From Paenibacillus piscarius (GTDB lineage Bacteria > Bacillota > Bacilli > Paenibacillales > Paenibacillaceae): DNA of 64,000 nt. Position 1 is the first letter of the stretch. The number at the start of each line of letters is the position of its first letter. The notes beneath the pieces are model-generated. The model did no database searches and was not told the origin of the DNA. It saw only the letters and a program-made list of their open reading frames with translations. Below are positions 53,847 through 61,834 of the stretch, in pieces. A program made the translations under genes and the position numbers. The stretch covers positions 286,327-350,326 of the forward strand of contig NZ_JAIEUI010000002.1 of the NCBI RefSeq assembly GCF_022234545.1, given 5' to 3'.

Positions 53847-55655
53847 GTGCTGCGCTATTACTTGAATATGAACCTGCGATACAAGATAACCATTCTGATC
53901 TTCCTGTTGATTACCGCAGTGGCCTGCACGCTGGGCGGCTACTCCTATACGATCTCGAAGCGGCAGATCATCAATAAAGTGAGCAACTCTAACCAGAGCG
54001 TGCTGAAGCAGATTGACAGCAATTTGAGCCGGATGCAAAAAACGCTGGCCGACTGGGTCACTGTATTCAGCCTCGCACCGGTGGTTCAGGACACTCTGCG
54101 CAGCAACCCCTCAGATTCGGTGAAGATCGAGAACCGGTTCTATAACGGGCCCACCGCGTCTATCATGAACCAGATGCTGGTCACCGGAAGCTTCGATTAT
54201 CTCGCCCTGTACGGCAGCCTGCAGGAACCGCTGTTTCAGGTCGCCACGGATGACAGCAGCGGTGCGTATAGCTTGGACAAAATCAAGGCAAACAATACTT
54301 ATAAAGAGTCGGTTGCCTTGAACGGCGCCTCCTACTGGTTCCCCCTGACGGAAGAGAACAATGTTTTCATTCAGAGTAACCGCAACGACAAGCTTGGCAT
54401 GACCCGGATTATCCGCGATATTGTGAACGGAAACCGCATCGGCTTCGTGTTCGTCGGCATCAATCTGGAGACGATCCGCCGGACCTATCTGACGAATCTG
54501 TATGACAAGGATCACGGTATTCTTATCCTGAATGAACAGGGCGCAGAGCTGCTGTCCGCCGGTAAAGAGACCTACAGTCCTGAAGCCGTCGGATACGTTA
54601 TGAAGCAGGCACGGAACGGCATTACGGCCGGCAACAACATTGTCAATCTCCAGGGAAAAGACACGCTGCTGAATTACAATATCAACGAGGGCGGCTGGAT
54701 TACGGTCTACAGTGTTCCGCTCAGCTCGCTGACGCAGGAGCTTAATTCCATCAAGTCGGCCGTGCTGGTGATGGTGCTGGCCAGCCTGGTGCTTAGTATA
54801 CCCCTGCTGATGTTTTTTTCTTCATTCCTGACCGCGCCGATCAAGACGCTGCTGCTGTCGATGCGCCGCTTCCAGAACGGGCAGTTCGACGAGAAGGTCG
54901 AGATCAAGTATTGGGATGAGATCGGCCAGTTAAGCCGGGGCTACAACAATATGGTCGGCAATATCAAAGCGCTGGTGGACGATGCCTATCTGCTGAAGCT
55001 GAAGGAGCAGGAAGCGGAGCTGAAGGCGCTCCAGTCCCAGATCAACCCCCATTTCCTCTACAACATGCTGGATACGATATTCTGGGAGGCGGAGGCATCC
55101 GGGCAGGACAAGATCAGCGAGATGGTGATCAACCTCTCCCGGCTGTTCCGGTTAAGCCTTAATCAGGGGAAAAGCTTCACCAGCGTGGCCAAGGAGAAAG
55201 AGCTGATCGAGCTGTATCTGACTTTGCAAAAGATGCGGTTCCAGGAGACGCTGGAGTATGTCATAGATATTCCTGCAGAGCTGCACGACTATGTCATTCT
55301 GAAGCTCAGCCTGCAGCCGTTCATCGAGAACGCGCTGATCCATGGGATTGAACGCAAGCGCGGCGGCGGACGGGTCAGCATCAGCGGACAACGCAGCGGA
55401 GAGAACCTGATCTTCGTAATTGAGGATAACGGCAGCGGCATGAGCGAAGAGACATTGCAGAAAATTCTCACCATGCCCGATGACACGGATGTGTACACAG
55501 CGCGGGATGTGGGCGGATATGCAGTGCAGAATGTGTATGCGCGGCTGAAGCATTTTTATAAAGGGGACTTCGCTCTGAACTATACCAGTGTCCCTGAAGA
55601 GGGCACCCGGGTGGAGATTGTTGTTCCGGTGATATTGAATGAAGTGCAGGAATAA
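53847..55655 (+). CDS. YesM-type sensor histidine kinase
   Basis: About 602 residues. Membrane segment near 12-33 (ILIFLLITAVACTLGGYSY), extracellular sensor region to about 305, second membrane segment (VLVMVLASLVLSIPLLMFFSSF), HAMP, then His_kinase with the phospho-accepting His near residue 402 (QINPHFLYNMLDTIFWE) and ATPase motifs (ENALIHGIERKRGGG, EDNGSGMS). GTG 53847 is the preferred start, with AAAGG 11 bases upstream; an ATG at 53868 is possible. Divergent from the importer/GH42/GH30 unit it probably regulates. A 220-bp inverted-repeat element separates it from its response regulator. Confidence 0.86.
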   Translation: MLRYYLNMNLRYKITILIFLLITAVACTLGGYSYTISKRQIINKVSNSNQSVLKQIDSNLSRMQKTLADWVTVFSLAPVVQDTLRSNPSDSVKIENRFYNGPTASIMNQMLVTGSFDYLALYGSLQEPLFQVATDDSSGAYSLDKIKANNTYKESVALNGASYWFPLTEENNVFIQSNRNDKLGMTRIIRDIVNGNRIGFVFVGINLETIRRTYLTNLYDKDHGILILNEQGAELLSAGKETYSPEAVGYVMKQARNGITAGNNIVNLQGKDTLLNYNINEGGWITVYSVPLSSLTQELNSIKSAVLVMVLASLVLSIPLLMFFSSFLTAPIKTLLLSMRRFQNGQFDEKVEIKYWDEIGQLSRGYNNMVGNIKALVDDAYLLKLKEQEAELKALQSQINPHFLYNMLDTIFWEAEASGQDKISEMVINLSRLFRLSLNQGKSFTSVAKEKELIELYLTLQKMRFQETLEYVIDIPAELHDYVILKLSLQPFIENALIHGIERKRGGGRVSISGQRSGENLIFVIEDNGSGMSEETLQKILTMPDDTDVYTARDVGGYAVQNVYARLKHFYKGDFALNYTSVPEEGTRVEIVVPVILNEVQE

Positions 55656-55658
55656 CTG

Positions 55659-55878
55659 ACTATATAGATTGAACTTGAGAGCTTAAGCATAGGGAAAAGT
55701 GGCGGAGGGGAATTTTGGAACTGGAGGAGCGGTAGCGTCCGCCTTTGTATGCGGATTTCCACCGCGAACAGCGGTATACAATCAAGAAATCTGCAGACAA
55801 CAGCGGCCGGAAGTCCAAACATTCTCTGGAGTCACGGCTATCCCGTAACAGAAAATATACAAGTTCAATTTATATAGT
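55659..55878. repeat. 220-bp element with 19-bp terminal inverted repeats
   Basis: ACTATATAGATTGAACTTG (55659-55677) and CAAGTTCAATTTATATAGT (55860-55878) are inverted copies with one mismatch. They enclose 182 bp without a gene. The interior has further pairs such as GCGGTAGCGTCCGC and CCGCGAACAGCGG, a GC-rich core quite unlike the AT-rich ends. It begins four bases after the kinase stop codon and ends 23 bases before the regulator start. It could be a MITE-like element or a folded RNA between the two cistrons. Confidence 0.65.
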
Positions 55879-55901
55879 GAACAGAATCGGAGGGAAAGCC
55901 C

Positions 55902-57500
55902 TTGTATAATATGATGATTGTGGATGATGAGGAGCGGGCCCGGGTCGGCATCCGCACCCTGATTGACTGGCAGGCGCACGGGATCAATATTGTTGCCGAG
56001 GCCAGAGACGGCCTGGAGGCATTAGAGTTTCTGGGTAAATGGGATGTCGATATCATGCTGACGGATATCCGGATGCCGCAAATGGACGGCCTGGAGTTAA
56101 TCTCCATCGTCTCCCGGGAGTATCCGCAGATCAAGTCGGTGATTATGAGCGGCTATGATGATTTCGCCTATGCCCAGCAGGCCATCCGTTCCGGGGTCAG
56201 CAACTATCTGCTGAAGCCGAGCCGCAGGCAGGAGATTCTGGATACGGTGCTGGCCATCACCGAGCAGATTCAGTCGGAGAAGCTGGAGCTTAGCACCCTG
56301 GAGCATCTGCGCCAAGGCTTCCGCGAGAGCCTGCCCCTGCTGAAGGAGAAAACCTTAAGCCAGCTCATCCTGGCCGAGAGTCCCTCCTATCCCCGCCTGC
56401 TGGCTAATCTGAAGATGAACAATCTGGTGTTTCCTTATCTGCTGTATGGCGTCATTCTGCTGCGGATTGACAACTTCCAGCAGCTTCATCAGAAATACCA
56501 GCATGAGGATACGGAGCTGCTGAAGTACGGGTTGAAGAATATTTGCGAGGAATCGCTGCCGGCGGAAGTATTGTGTATTGCCTTCGAGCATCAGGACGAT
56601 ATTGTGCTGATTCTGAATATGGACGAGCTGCCGGACCAGGAGGAATTAAGCGGGTATATCCGGATTATTCAGGAGAATATCGCCAGCTTCCTGAGGTTCA
56701 CCGTATCCGCCGGGATCGGGAGCATCGACAAGAGTATTGAGCATCTGCGCCAGTCGTTCCAGGAGGCCTCCCAGGCCCTGAATACCACCAACTACACCGG
56801 CATCGCCAAAATCGTGGAGTACAGCGGCGAATTCGACGCCGACTCCTCCCAGTCCTCCTATCCCCTGCATGAGGAGCAGGAGGTGCTGAAGGCCGTGCGC
56901 GGCGGCTCGTCGGAGGATATTGCCGCGAAGCTGACGCAATTCAACGTGGCTCTGCAGCCGGAGACCGTATCCCGGGACCAGGTGATCAAGTCCAGCTTCG
57001 CCCTGTTCTTCGCGCTCTATAAATTGTGCATCGAGAACAACGTCAATGTGAACAAGGTGTTCGGACAGAATCTGACCGAGCTGATTCATGTCCTGTCCCG
57101 CTCCAGCCTGGATAATCTGTTCCAGTCGCTGCTGGAGACAGCAGAGCGGGTCAGCGAGCATCTGACCTCGAAGAAGAACAGCAACAAGCTGCTGGAAGCG
57201 GCCAAGAGCTATATCGGCGAGCACTTCATGAAGGATATCAACCGCGAGATTGTCGCCAGGGAAATCTATATCACTCCTGGCTACTTAAGCCTGCTGTTCA
57301 AGCAGCAGCTTAAGATCAGCTTCATCGACTATCTGCACAAGGTCCGCATCGAGCACGCCTGCCAGCTTTTCAAAGACCCCGGGATGCGGATCGAGGACAT
57401 CGCCCTCCAGTCCGGGTACAACGACACGAAATACTTCTATCAAGTATTCAAAAAGTATAAAGGCGTTACGCCCAACCAGTTCCGCAGCAATACGGAGTAA
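55902..57500 (+). CDS. YesN-type response regulator (receiver + AraC)
   Basis: 532 residues. Receiver domain with Asp55 (IMLTDIRMPQ) and acidic VDDE at 7-10; a long linker region; C-terminal AraC double helix-turn-helix at about 430-530 (INREIVAREIYITPGYLSLLFKQQLK, IEDIALQSGYNDTKYFYQVFKKYKGVTPNQF). TTG start at 55902, seven bases after GGAGGG. Partner of the kinase upstream. The 246-bp gap between them is atypical, since such pairs usually overlap, and is filled by the inverted-repeat element. Confidence 0.9.
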   Translation: MYNMMIVDDEERARVGIRTLIDWQAHGINIVAEARDGLEALEFLGKWDVDIMLTDIRMPQMDGLELISIVSREYPQIKSVIMSGYDDFAYAQQAIRSGVSNYLLKPSRRQEILDTVLAITEQIQSEKLELSTLEHLRQGFRESLPLLKEKTLSQLILAESPSYPRLLANLKMNNLVFPYLLYGVILLRIDNFQQLHQKYQHEDTELLKYGLKNICEESLPAEVLCIAFEHQDDIVLILNMDELPDQEELSGYIRIIQENIASFLRFTVSAGIGSIDKSIEHLRQSFQEASQALNTTNYTGIAKIVEYSGEFDADSSQSSYPLHEEQEVLKAVRGGSSEDIAAKLTQFNVALQPETVSRDQVIKSSFALFFALYKLCIENNVNVNKVFGQNLTELIHVLSRSSLDNLFQSLLETAERVSEHLTSKKNSNKLLEAAKSYIGEHFMKDINREIVAREIYITPGYLSLLFKQQLKISFIDYLHKVRIEHACQLFKDPGMRIEDIALQSGYNDTKYFYQVFKKYKGVTPNQFRSNTE

Positions 57501-57656
57501 TGGATAACAGTTCATACGGCCCGCCCCGCTCTCTGCACCGGATGCTTCATATGGGTGCAGGGGCTTGTGGCGGGTTTGTTTGGGTTGAGCTTTTTGAAGG
57601 TCATGGTCACAATCCGGCTGCGTCATCCGTTGTACTCATTGAAAGGGGGGAGAAGC

Positions 57657-58250
57657 TTGGACAATGAAACCATACACAGACTGATCAACAAGGTGCTTGG
57701 CGGCGACATCGATGAGTTTGAGCAGATCCTGCTCCATTACCAGAAGCCGATTATTCTCTACTGCTATCATATGCTCGGCGCCTATCCTGAAGCTGAGGAC
57801 AGTGCGCAGGAGATTTTCCTTAAGGCATACCGTTCCTTGTCGTCCTACGATACCAAGGTGCCTTTTCCGGCCTGGCTGTACAAGATCGCTTACCACCAGT
57901 GCATTGATGTGCTCCGCAGACGGAAGCTTAGCGGGGTGCTGAACCTCTTTTATCAGGATGAGAAGCAGTACCGGCCGGTGGATCAGCAGATTGAAGCGAT
58001 GTACCCGGATGAGAAGGTGCAGCGCACAATGGCGATGCTGTCGGCGGAGGAGCGGAATCTGCTGATTCTGCGCAGTGTGGAGGAGATGAGCTATCAGGAT
58101 ATCAGCCTGATTCTTCATCAGAGCAGTACAAGGCTGCGCAAAAAATATGAACGGAGCGCCAAAAAATTCCGCAAATACTATGCTGATGCGAAAGGGGAAG
58201 ATCATTATGCTGCCTTACGAAGAAACGGAATTGAAAGAAATCCTTCTTAA
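57657..58250 (+). CDS. ECF (sigma-70 family) RNA polymerase sigma factor
   Basis: 197 residues. Sigma region 2 lies at about 22-90 (LLHYQKPIILYCYHMLGAYPEAEDSAQEIFLKAYRSLSSYDTKVPFPAWLYKIAYHQCIDVLRRRK). Region 4 lies at about 125-175 (LSAEERNLLILRSVEEMSYQDISLILHQSSTRLRKKYERSAKKFRK). TTG 57657 lies after GGGGGGAG; upstream residues in frame do not belong to the family. It overlaps the next gene by 44 bases, so sigma and membrane partner are made together. The signal and target promoters are unknown. Confidence 0.88.
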   Translation: MDNETIHRLINKVLGGDIDEFEQILLHYQKPIILYCYHMLGAYPEAEDSAQEIFLKAYRSLSSYDTKVPFPAWLYKIAYHQCIDVLRRRKLSGVLNLFYQDEKQYRPVDQQIEAMYPDEKVQRTMAMLSAEERNLLILRSVEEMSYQDISLILHQSSTRLRKKYERSAKKFRKYYADAKGEDHYAALRRNGIERNPS

Positions 58251-59145
58251 GACCAAGGTGGGAGAAGTCGATTTGCATAGCCGTGTCATGCGGCAGCTAT
58301 ATACGGAAAGAAATCGAAAGGAGAGATTCTTCATGAAATACAAGGTCGGGGTGCTGGTGATGACCGGATTGCTGATCACCGCATCTTCAGGGTTCGCCGC
58401 TGTCCACTATCAGAGTCTAAATAATAAGCAAGGGGAGGTTACACTTCAGGTGAAGCCTGCCGTATCATTCCCTAAGGTACAGGAGGAAGAAATCCAGCGG
58501 CTTGATTACAGCCGTGAACTGGGAGAGCAATTGCTGGCTGAAGGCATGGCGGCGATCTTCTACGTCCTCCCCCACAACCCGGAAGGCGTGACAGATACCC
58601 GGTCGAAGCCAGTTCTGTATAGCGATCTTTCGGCGTTGCAGGCTAAGCTAGCGGGGCAAAAGGTAGCACTGGCAACGGAGATAGGGGACGGGTACGCTTT
58701 TGAAAATGCTTCAGTCTATTTCCAGCCGGTAAATCTGCTCCATCCTCCGGCAGCGGAGGAAGCGGCAGCAACAGCGGAGAAGCTGCGCCAGCAGGCTGAG
58801 CAATCGGGCAAGGATTATGCTATGCTGCCGGTTGAGCTGTCTGATCAGATGCAGAGCCTTACAGCCAACTACCGCAAAGGTGATCAGGAAGTCACTGTAC
58901 ACATCAGCAGAACTAACGGCCCGATGACACAATACGTGGATGAACAAGTCAGCTTCACCGCAGAGAAATTGACCGTCTCCGGTAAGGAGATGCTCTACAC
59001 CCGTTATGCAGGCGGCAACAGCCTGGCATGGTCAACGGAGATTCCGGGCAGCCGGGAGCTGATCCACTATGAGATCAATGACATGAGCGGCCAGTTCTTC
59101 ACCAAGGAAGAGATGGTGAAGCTGGCGGAGGGATGGTTAAATTAA
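58207..59145 (+). CDS. membrane anti-sigma-like protein (DUF4367-type C-terminus)
   Basis: 312 residues. A cytoplasmic N-terminus of about 40 residues is followed by one membrane segment (YKVGVLVMTGLLITASSGFAAV, about 43-64). An extracytoplasmic domain ends in a DUF4367-like stretch (GGNSLAWSTEIPGSRELIHYEINDMSGQFFTKEEMVKLAEGWL). ATG 58207 follows AAGGGGAAG. Position inside the end of the sigma gene and topology indicate an anti-sigma factor. The zinc-binding HxxxCxxC motif of common anti-sigma proteins is absent, so it may hold the sigma factor in another way. Confidence 0.72.
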   Translation: MLPYEETELKEILLKTKVGEVDLHSRVMRQLYTERNRKERFFMKYKVGVLVMTGLLITASSGFAAVHYQSLNNKQGEVTLQVKPAVSFPKVQEEEIQRLDYSRELGEQLLAEGMAAIFYVLPHNPEGVTDTRSKPVLYSDLSALQAKLAGQKVALATEIGDGYAFENASVYFQPVNLLHPPAAEEAAATAEKLRQQAEQSGKDYAMLPVELSDQMQSLTANYRKGDQEVTVHISRTNGPMTQYVDEQVSFTAEKLTVSGKEMLYTRYAGGNSLAWSTEIPGSRELIHYEINDMSGQFFTKEEMVKLAEGWLN

Positions 59146-59160
59146 AGTGGATTTCGCTGG

Positions 59161-59340
59161 AATGAGGTGCACTTGTGCACCTCATTGGCTCGATTGGGCC
59201 GCATTCGGTAGATTCAGGTGTGCTAGTGCTCCTCATTGGCTCGGACGGGCCGCTGTCGCTAGATTCGGGTGCACTTCTGCTCCTCATTGGCTCGATTAGG
59301 CCGCAGTCGGCAGATTCGGGTGTACTTCTGCACCTCACGA
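59161..59340. repeat. 51-bp tandem array, GGTGCACTTGTGCTCCTCATTGG type (about 3.5 copies)
   Basis: CCTCATTGG (last copy CCTCACG) begins at 59180, 59231, 59282 and 59333, an exact 51-bp period. The first unit contains a 26-bp perfect hairpin (59161-59186, arms AATGAGGTGCAC and GTGCACCTCATT around TT); later units have decayed arms. It starts 15 bp after the anti-sigma gene and adjoins the next array without a break. A single related unit is at 22913. Confidence 0.85.
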
Positions 59341-59351
59341 AGCGCATCCAG

Positions 59352-59845
59352 GCTAATTGTGTTCGGTTTTTAACATACATTTGCTCCATGCGCCGCATCC
59401 AGTCCAATTGTGTTCGGTTTTTAACATACATTTTGGTCCACCAGCCGCATCCAGTCCAATTGTGTTCGGTTTTTGACATTTGCTCCACGCGCCGCTCCCA
59501 GTCCAATTGTGTTCGGTTTTTAACATACATTTGGTTCACGCGGGCAACCAGTCCCATTCTGTTCGGTTTTTAACATACATTTGCTCCATGCGCCGCTCCC
59601 AGACTAATTGTGTTCGATTTTTAATATACATTTTGCTTCACACGCCGCTCCCAGTCTAATTGTGTTCGGTTTTTAACATACATTTGCTCCATGCGCCGCT
59701 CCCAGCCCAATTGTGTTCGGTTTTTAACATACATTTGGCTCACGCGCCGCATCCAGTCCAATTGTGTTCGGTTTTTAACATACATTTGCTTCACGCGCCG
59801 CATCCAGCCCAATTGTGTTCGGTTTTTAACATACATTTTGGTCTA
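59352..59845. repeat. 51-bp tandem array, GTTCGGTTTTTAACATACATT type (ten copies)
   Basis: GTTCGG (or GTTCGA) cores start at 59361, 59412, 59464, 59511, 59561, 59612, 59664, 59715, 59766 and 59817. Most periods are 51 or 52; one unit is shortened to 47. The intervening 18-20 bp (CTCCATGCGCCGCATCCAG) is also conserved, unlike CRISPR spacers. Related units lie at 5223 and 14623. The array lies between convergent genes. No gene is seen from 59146 to 59927. Confidence 0.88.
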
Positions 59846-59857
59846 TGAACCTTGAAA

Positions 59858-59892
59858 GGCCAGCAGCCACTCCAAAGGAGAAGCTGCTGGCC
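59858..59892 (-). terminator. terminator of the DUF2264/GH88/heparinase unit
   Basis: GGCCAGCAGC (59858-59867) pairs perfectly with GCTGCTGGCC (59883-59892). Leftward it is followed by TTTCAAGG, a short T-run. It lies 36 bp after the stop at 59928. Confidence 0.7.
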
Positions 59893-59927
59893 TGCTTGTA
59901 TGATGTGGCTAAGAAGCCGATGCTGTG

Positions 59928-61820
59928 CTATTGCACCGGAATGTTGATCTCTCCCCCACCAGATGTCAGCACAATAATACGCCCTCCATCAAACTTAACC
60001 TTCAGCAAGGCTTCAGGGGTCTGCTCCAGCACCAGGCCGGGCGACCTTGCCCCGTCTGCCGGCAGCGCAGCTGAGGGGTCGCCGTATACCGCAGAGGCCA
60101 GCCAGTGAACTCCAGGCTCCAGCGATGCCGTCAAGGTAGGCAGCACGGTCCGGGGATGAAGCAGGTTCGTGTTGGCATTCGGCCAGATCAGATGAGCCTT
60201 CGTATAGCCCTTCAGCCCCCTGATGGCGCTTGTGCCCCATGGGGTCGCTGCCGCCGCCTTCAACTCATCCAGTTGCTGCACCAGCTCCGTCTCCTGCCCC
60301 AGCGCGAAGCCGCCCTCGGCAACATCTAGCGCCCGGCCCGTCTCAATCCGGTGAATACGGATATGCCAGGGCAAGCCGGCCACGATCCATGTACTGACCT
60401 CAACGTTGGCCCAAGGCTGCCAGACGGAGCGCAGAACATTGTCGATGATCTCCGTCTCCCGGTTCCGGCGGCGCACCCGGTACAGATTGTCCCCGCCTTC
60501 GCTTAGCGCCAGCATGGAATCAAAGGCTCCTTGCGATAATCCCCATTCAGCCCGCGGCACACTGAAGCCGAAGCCCGTGGAATAAACAAATTTCTCGTAT
60601 TTGGCCGAGGTATGAGTATGCTCGTTGGTGTATAGATGCCCGCTGTTGAAGGCTGCGATATGCCCGGAAGCCGGCTCGCGGACCAGGACCAGATGCGGCG
60701 GGTTCTGCACCATCACCGCAGGCAGCTCCGGCATCGGCAGCTCCGCTTCATTCCAGAACGGATGCTCTGCGCTGAGCGCCAGCGGCAGGAAGGTCTTAAA
60801 CGCCCAATATGGTGAGCCTGGCGAATTGTAATTCTCGGCCATGACCAGATTCGGGTACGTATAGCCGACGGTCAGCACGCCTGTGGCATCGAAGATCGGC
60901 TGGCTGAACCACCAGCGCAGATTGCGCAGCACGATGCCCTTGACTACACCGGCCGGAATGCCTTCAACTCCCGCATAGGCGAAGGCGCTCCAGAATGCGG
61001 ACTGGGCGAACCGGTAGGCAAGGCTCCGTCCATATGGCAGCGCAGCGCCATCCGGCGCGAACCAGCCCATGAACCCGGCGGCGAACAGCCGGGCACGTTC
61101 CTTGAACCTGCGGGAGCGTTCAGGGTCATCATGCTCCATCAGCTTGGCGTACATCAGTGAATAATAATGGATAGCAAAAGGGCCGTAATAATCGCAGTGG
61201 CCGTCAATGCCGTCGCTGTACCAGCCCTCCCCCAGATAGAAGGCATCCATCCGCTGCAGGTTGTTCTCCAGTTGAACAGCATCATATGGCTGGCCGATAT
61301 GCCGGAACCCGATATTGACCAGCACGTTGAAGAACAGCCAATTGCAGTCATAACAAGGATGGCTGTTAATCTGGTTCAGCCATCGATAGAGATGCTCCTG
61401 CTCCTTGGGAGTGAGCGGAGCCCAGATATGCTCCGGCGCACTGGCAAGCGCGAAGCCGAAGGCGGCCATCTCTACCAGCCGCTGGTCGTAGTCCTGCACC
61501 TCTCCCCAGTACTCTTCATGCTCAGGATCAGTCCCATGCCGGATGCCGTCCAGCACGGAGGCCCATAAGTCACTCTCCCCGCCTCCGCTGAGCAATGGAA
61601 TCAATCCCCACAGCACCCGGGAGAAGCCTTCCATACCGGCAATCGCTGCCGGATAACTCGCTCCCGCAGCGCCAACTTCCAGTCTCGCGCCTCCACTGCT
61701 GTAGAATGGGCGGAGCGGCCCCGTAAGCTGTCCCAGCGCTGTCCGCAGGTCTTCCCGGGTCTTCAGCGGATTGTCAGCAATCGGTAACCGCCGCTGCGGC
61801 AATGATGCATTAGCATTCAT
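59928..61820 (-). CDS. DUF2264 family protein
   Basis: About 630 residues of the DUF2264 type: an N-terminal alpha-toroid-like half (NPLKTREDLRTALGQLTGPLRPFYSSGGARLEVG, HPCYDCNWLFFNVLVNIGFR, GWYSDGIDGHCDYYGPFAIHYYSLMYAK) and a beta-rich C-terminal half. The family co-occurs with glycoside hydrolases and lyases. Its reaction is not established, although the fold resembles heparinase-like lyases. The start is taken at ATG 61820, nine bases after AGGAGGG; earlier in-frame ATGs overlap that site. No signal peptide. Adjacent GH88 and heparinase II/III genes point to breakdown of a uronate-containing polysaccharide. Confidence 0.8.
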   Translation of the reverse strand: MNANASLPQRRLPIADNPLKTREDLRTALGQLTGPLRPFYSSGGARLEVGAAGASYPAAIAGMEGFSRVLWGLIPLLSGGGESDLWASVLDGIRHGTDPEHEEYWGEVQDYDQRLVEMAAFGFALASAPEHIWAPLTPKEQEHLYRWLNQINSHPCYDCNWLFFNVLVNIGFRHIGQPYDAVQLENNLQRMDAFYLGEGWYSDGIDGHCDYYGPFAIHYYSLMYAKLMEHDDPERSRRFKERARLFAAGFMGWFAPDGAALPYGRSLAYRFAQSAFWSAFAYAGVEGIPAGVVKGIVLRNLRWWFSQPIFDATGVLTVGYTYPNLVMAENYNSPGSPYWAFKTFLPLALSAEHPFWNEAELPMPELPAVMVQNPPHLVLVREPASGHIAAFNSGHLYTNEHTHTSAKYEKFVYSTGFGFSVPRAEWGLSQGAFDSMLALSEGGDNLYRVRRRNRETEIIDNVLRSVWQPWANVEVSTWIVAGLPWHIRIHRIETGRALDVAEGGFALGQETELVQQLDELKAAAATPWGTSAIRGLKGYTKAHLIWPNANTNLLHPRTVLPTLTASLEPGVHWLASAVYGDPSAALPADGARSPGLVLEQTPEALLKVKFDGGRIIVLTSGGGEINIPVQ

Positions 61821-61834
61821 ACTCATCATCCCTC

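Noticed and set aside
59099..59836. Repetitive small proteins with a 17-residue period (such as MYVKNRTQLDW units) read from the arrays
   Set aside because: The period of 51 is a multiple of three, so frames stay open automatically; there is no ribosome site pattern or terminator to support translation. Expression data could still overturn this.
59352..59845. CRISPR array
   Set aside because: The 18-20 bp between cores is conserved from unit to unit instead of unique, unit length is 51 bp throughout, and there are no cas genes nearby.
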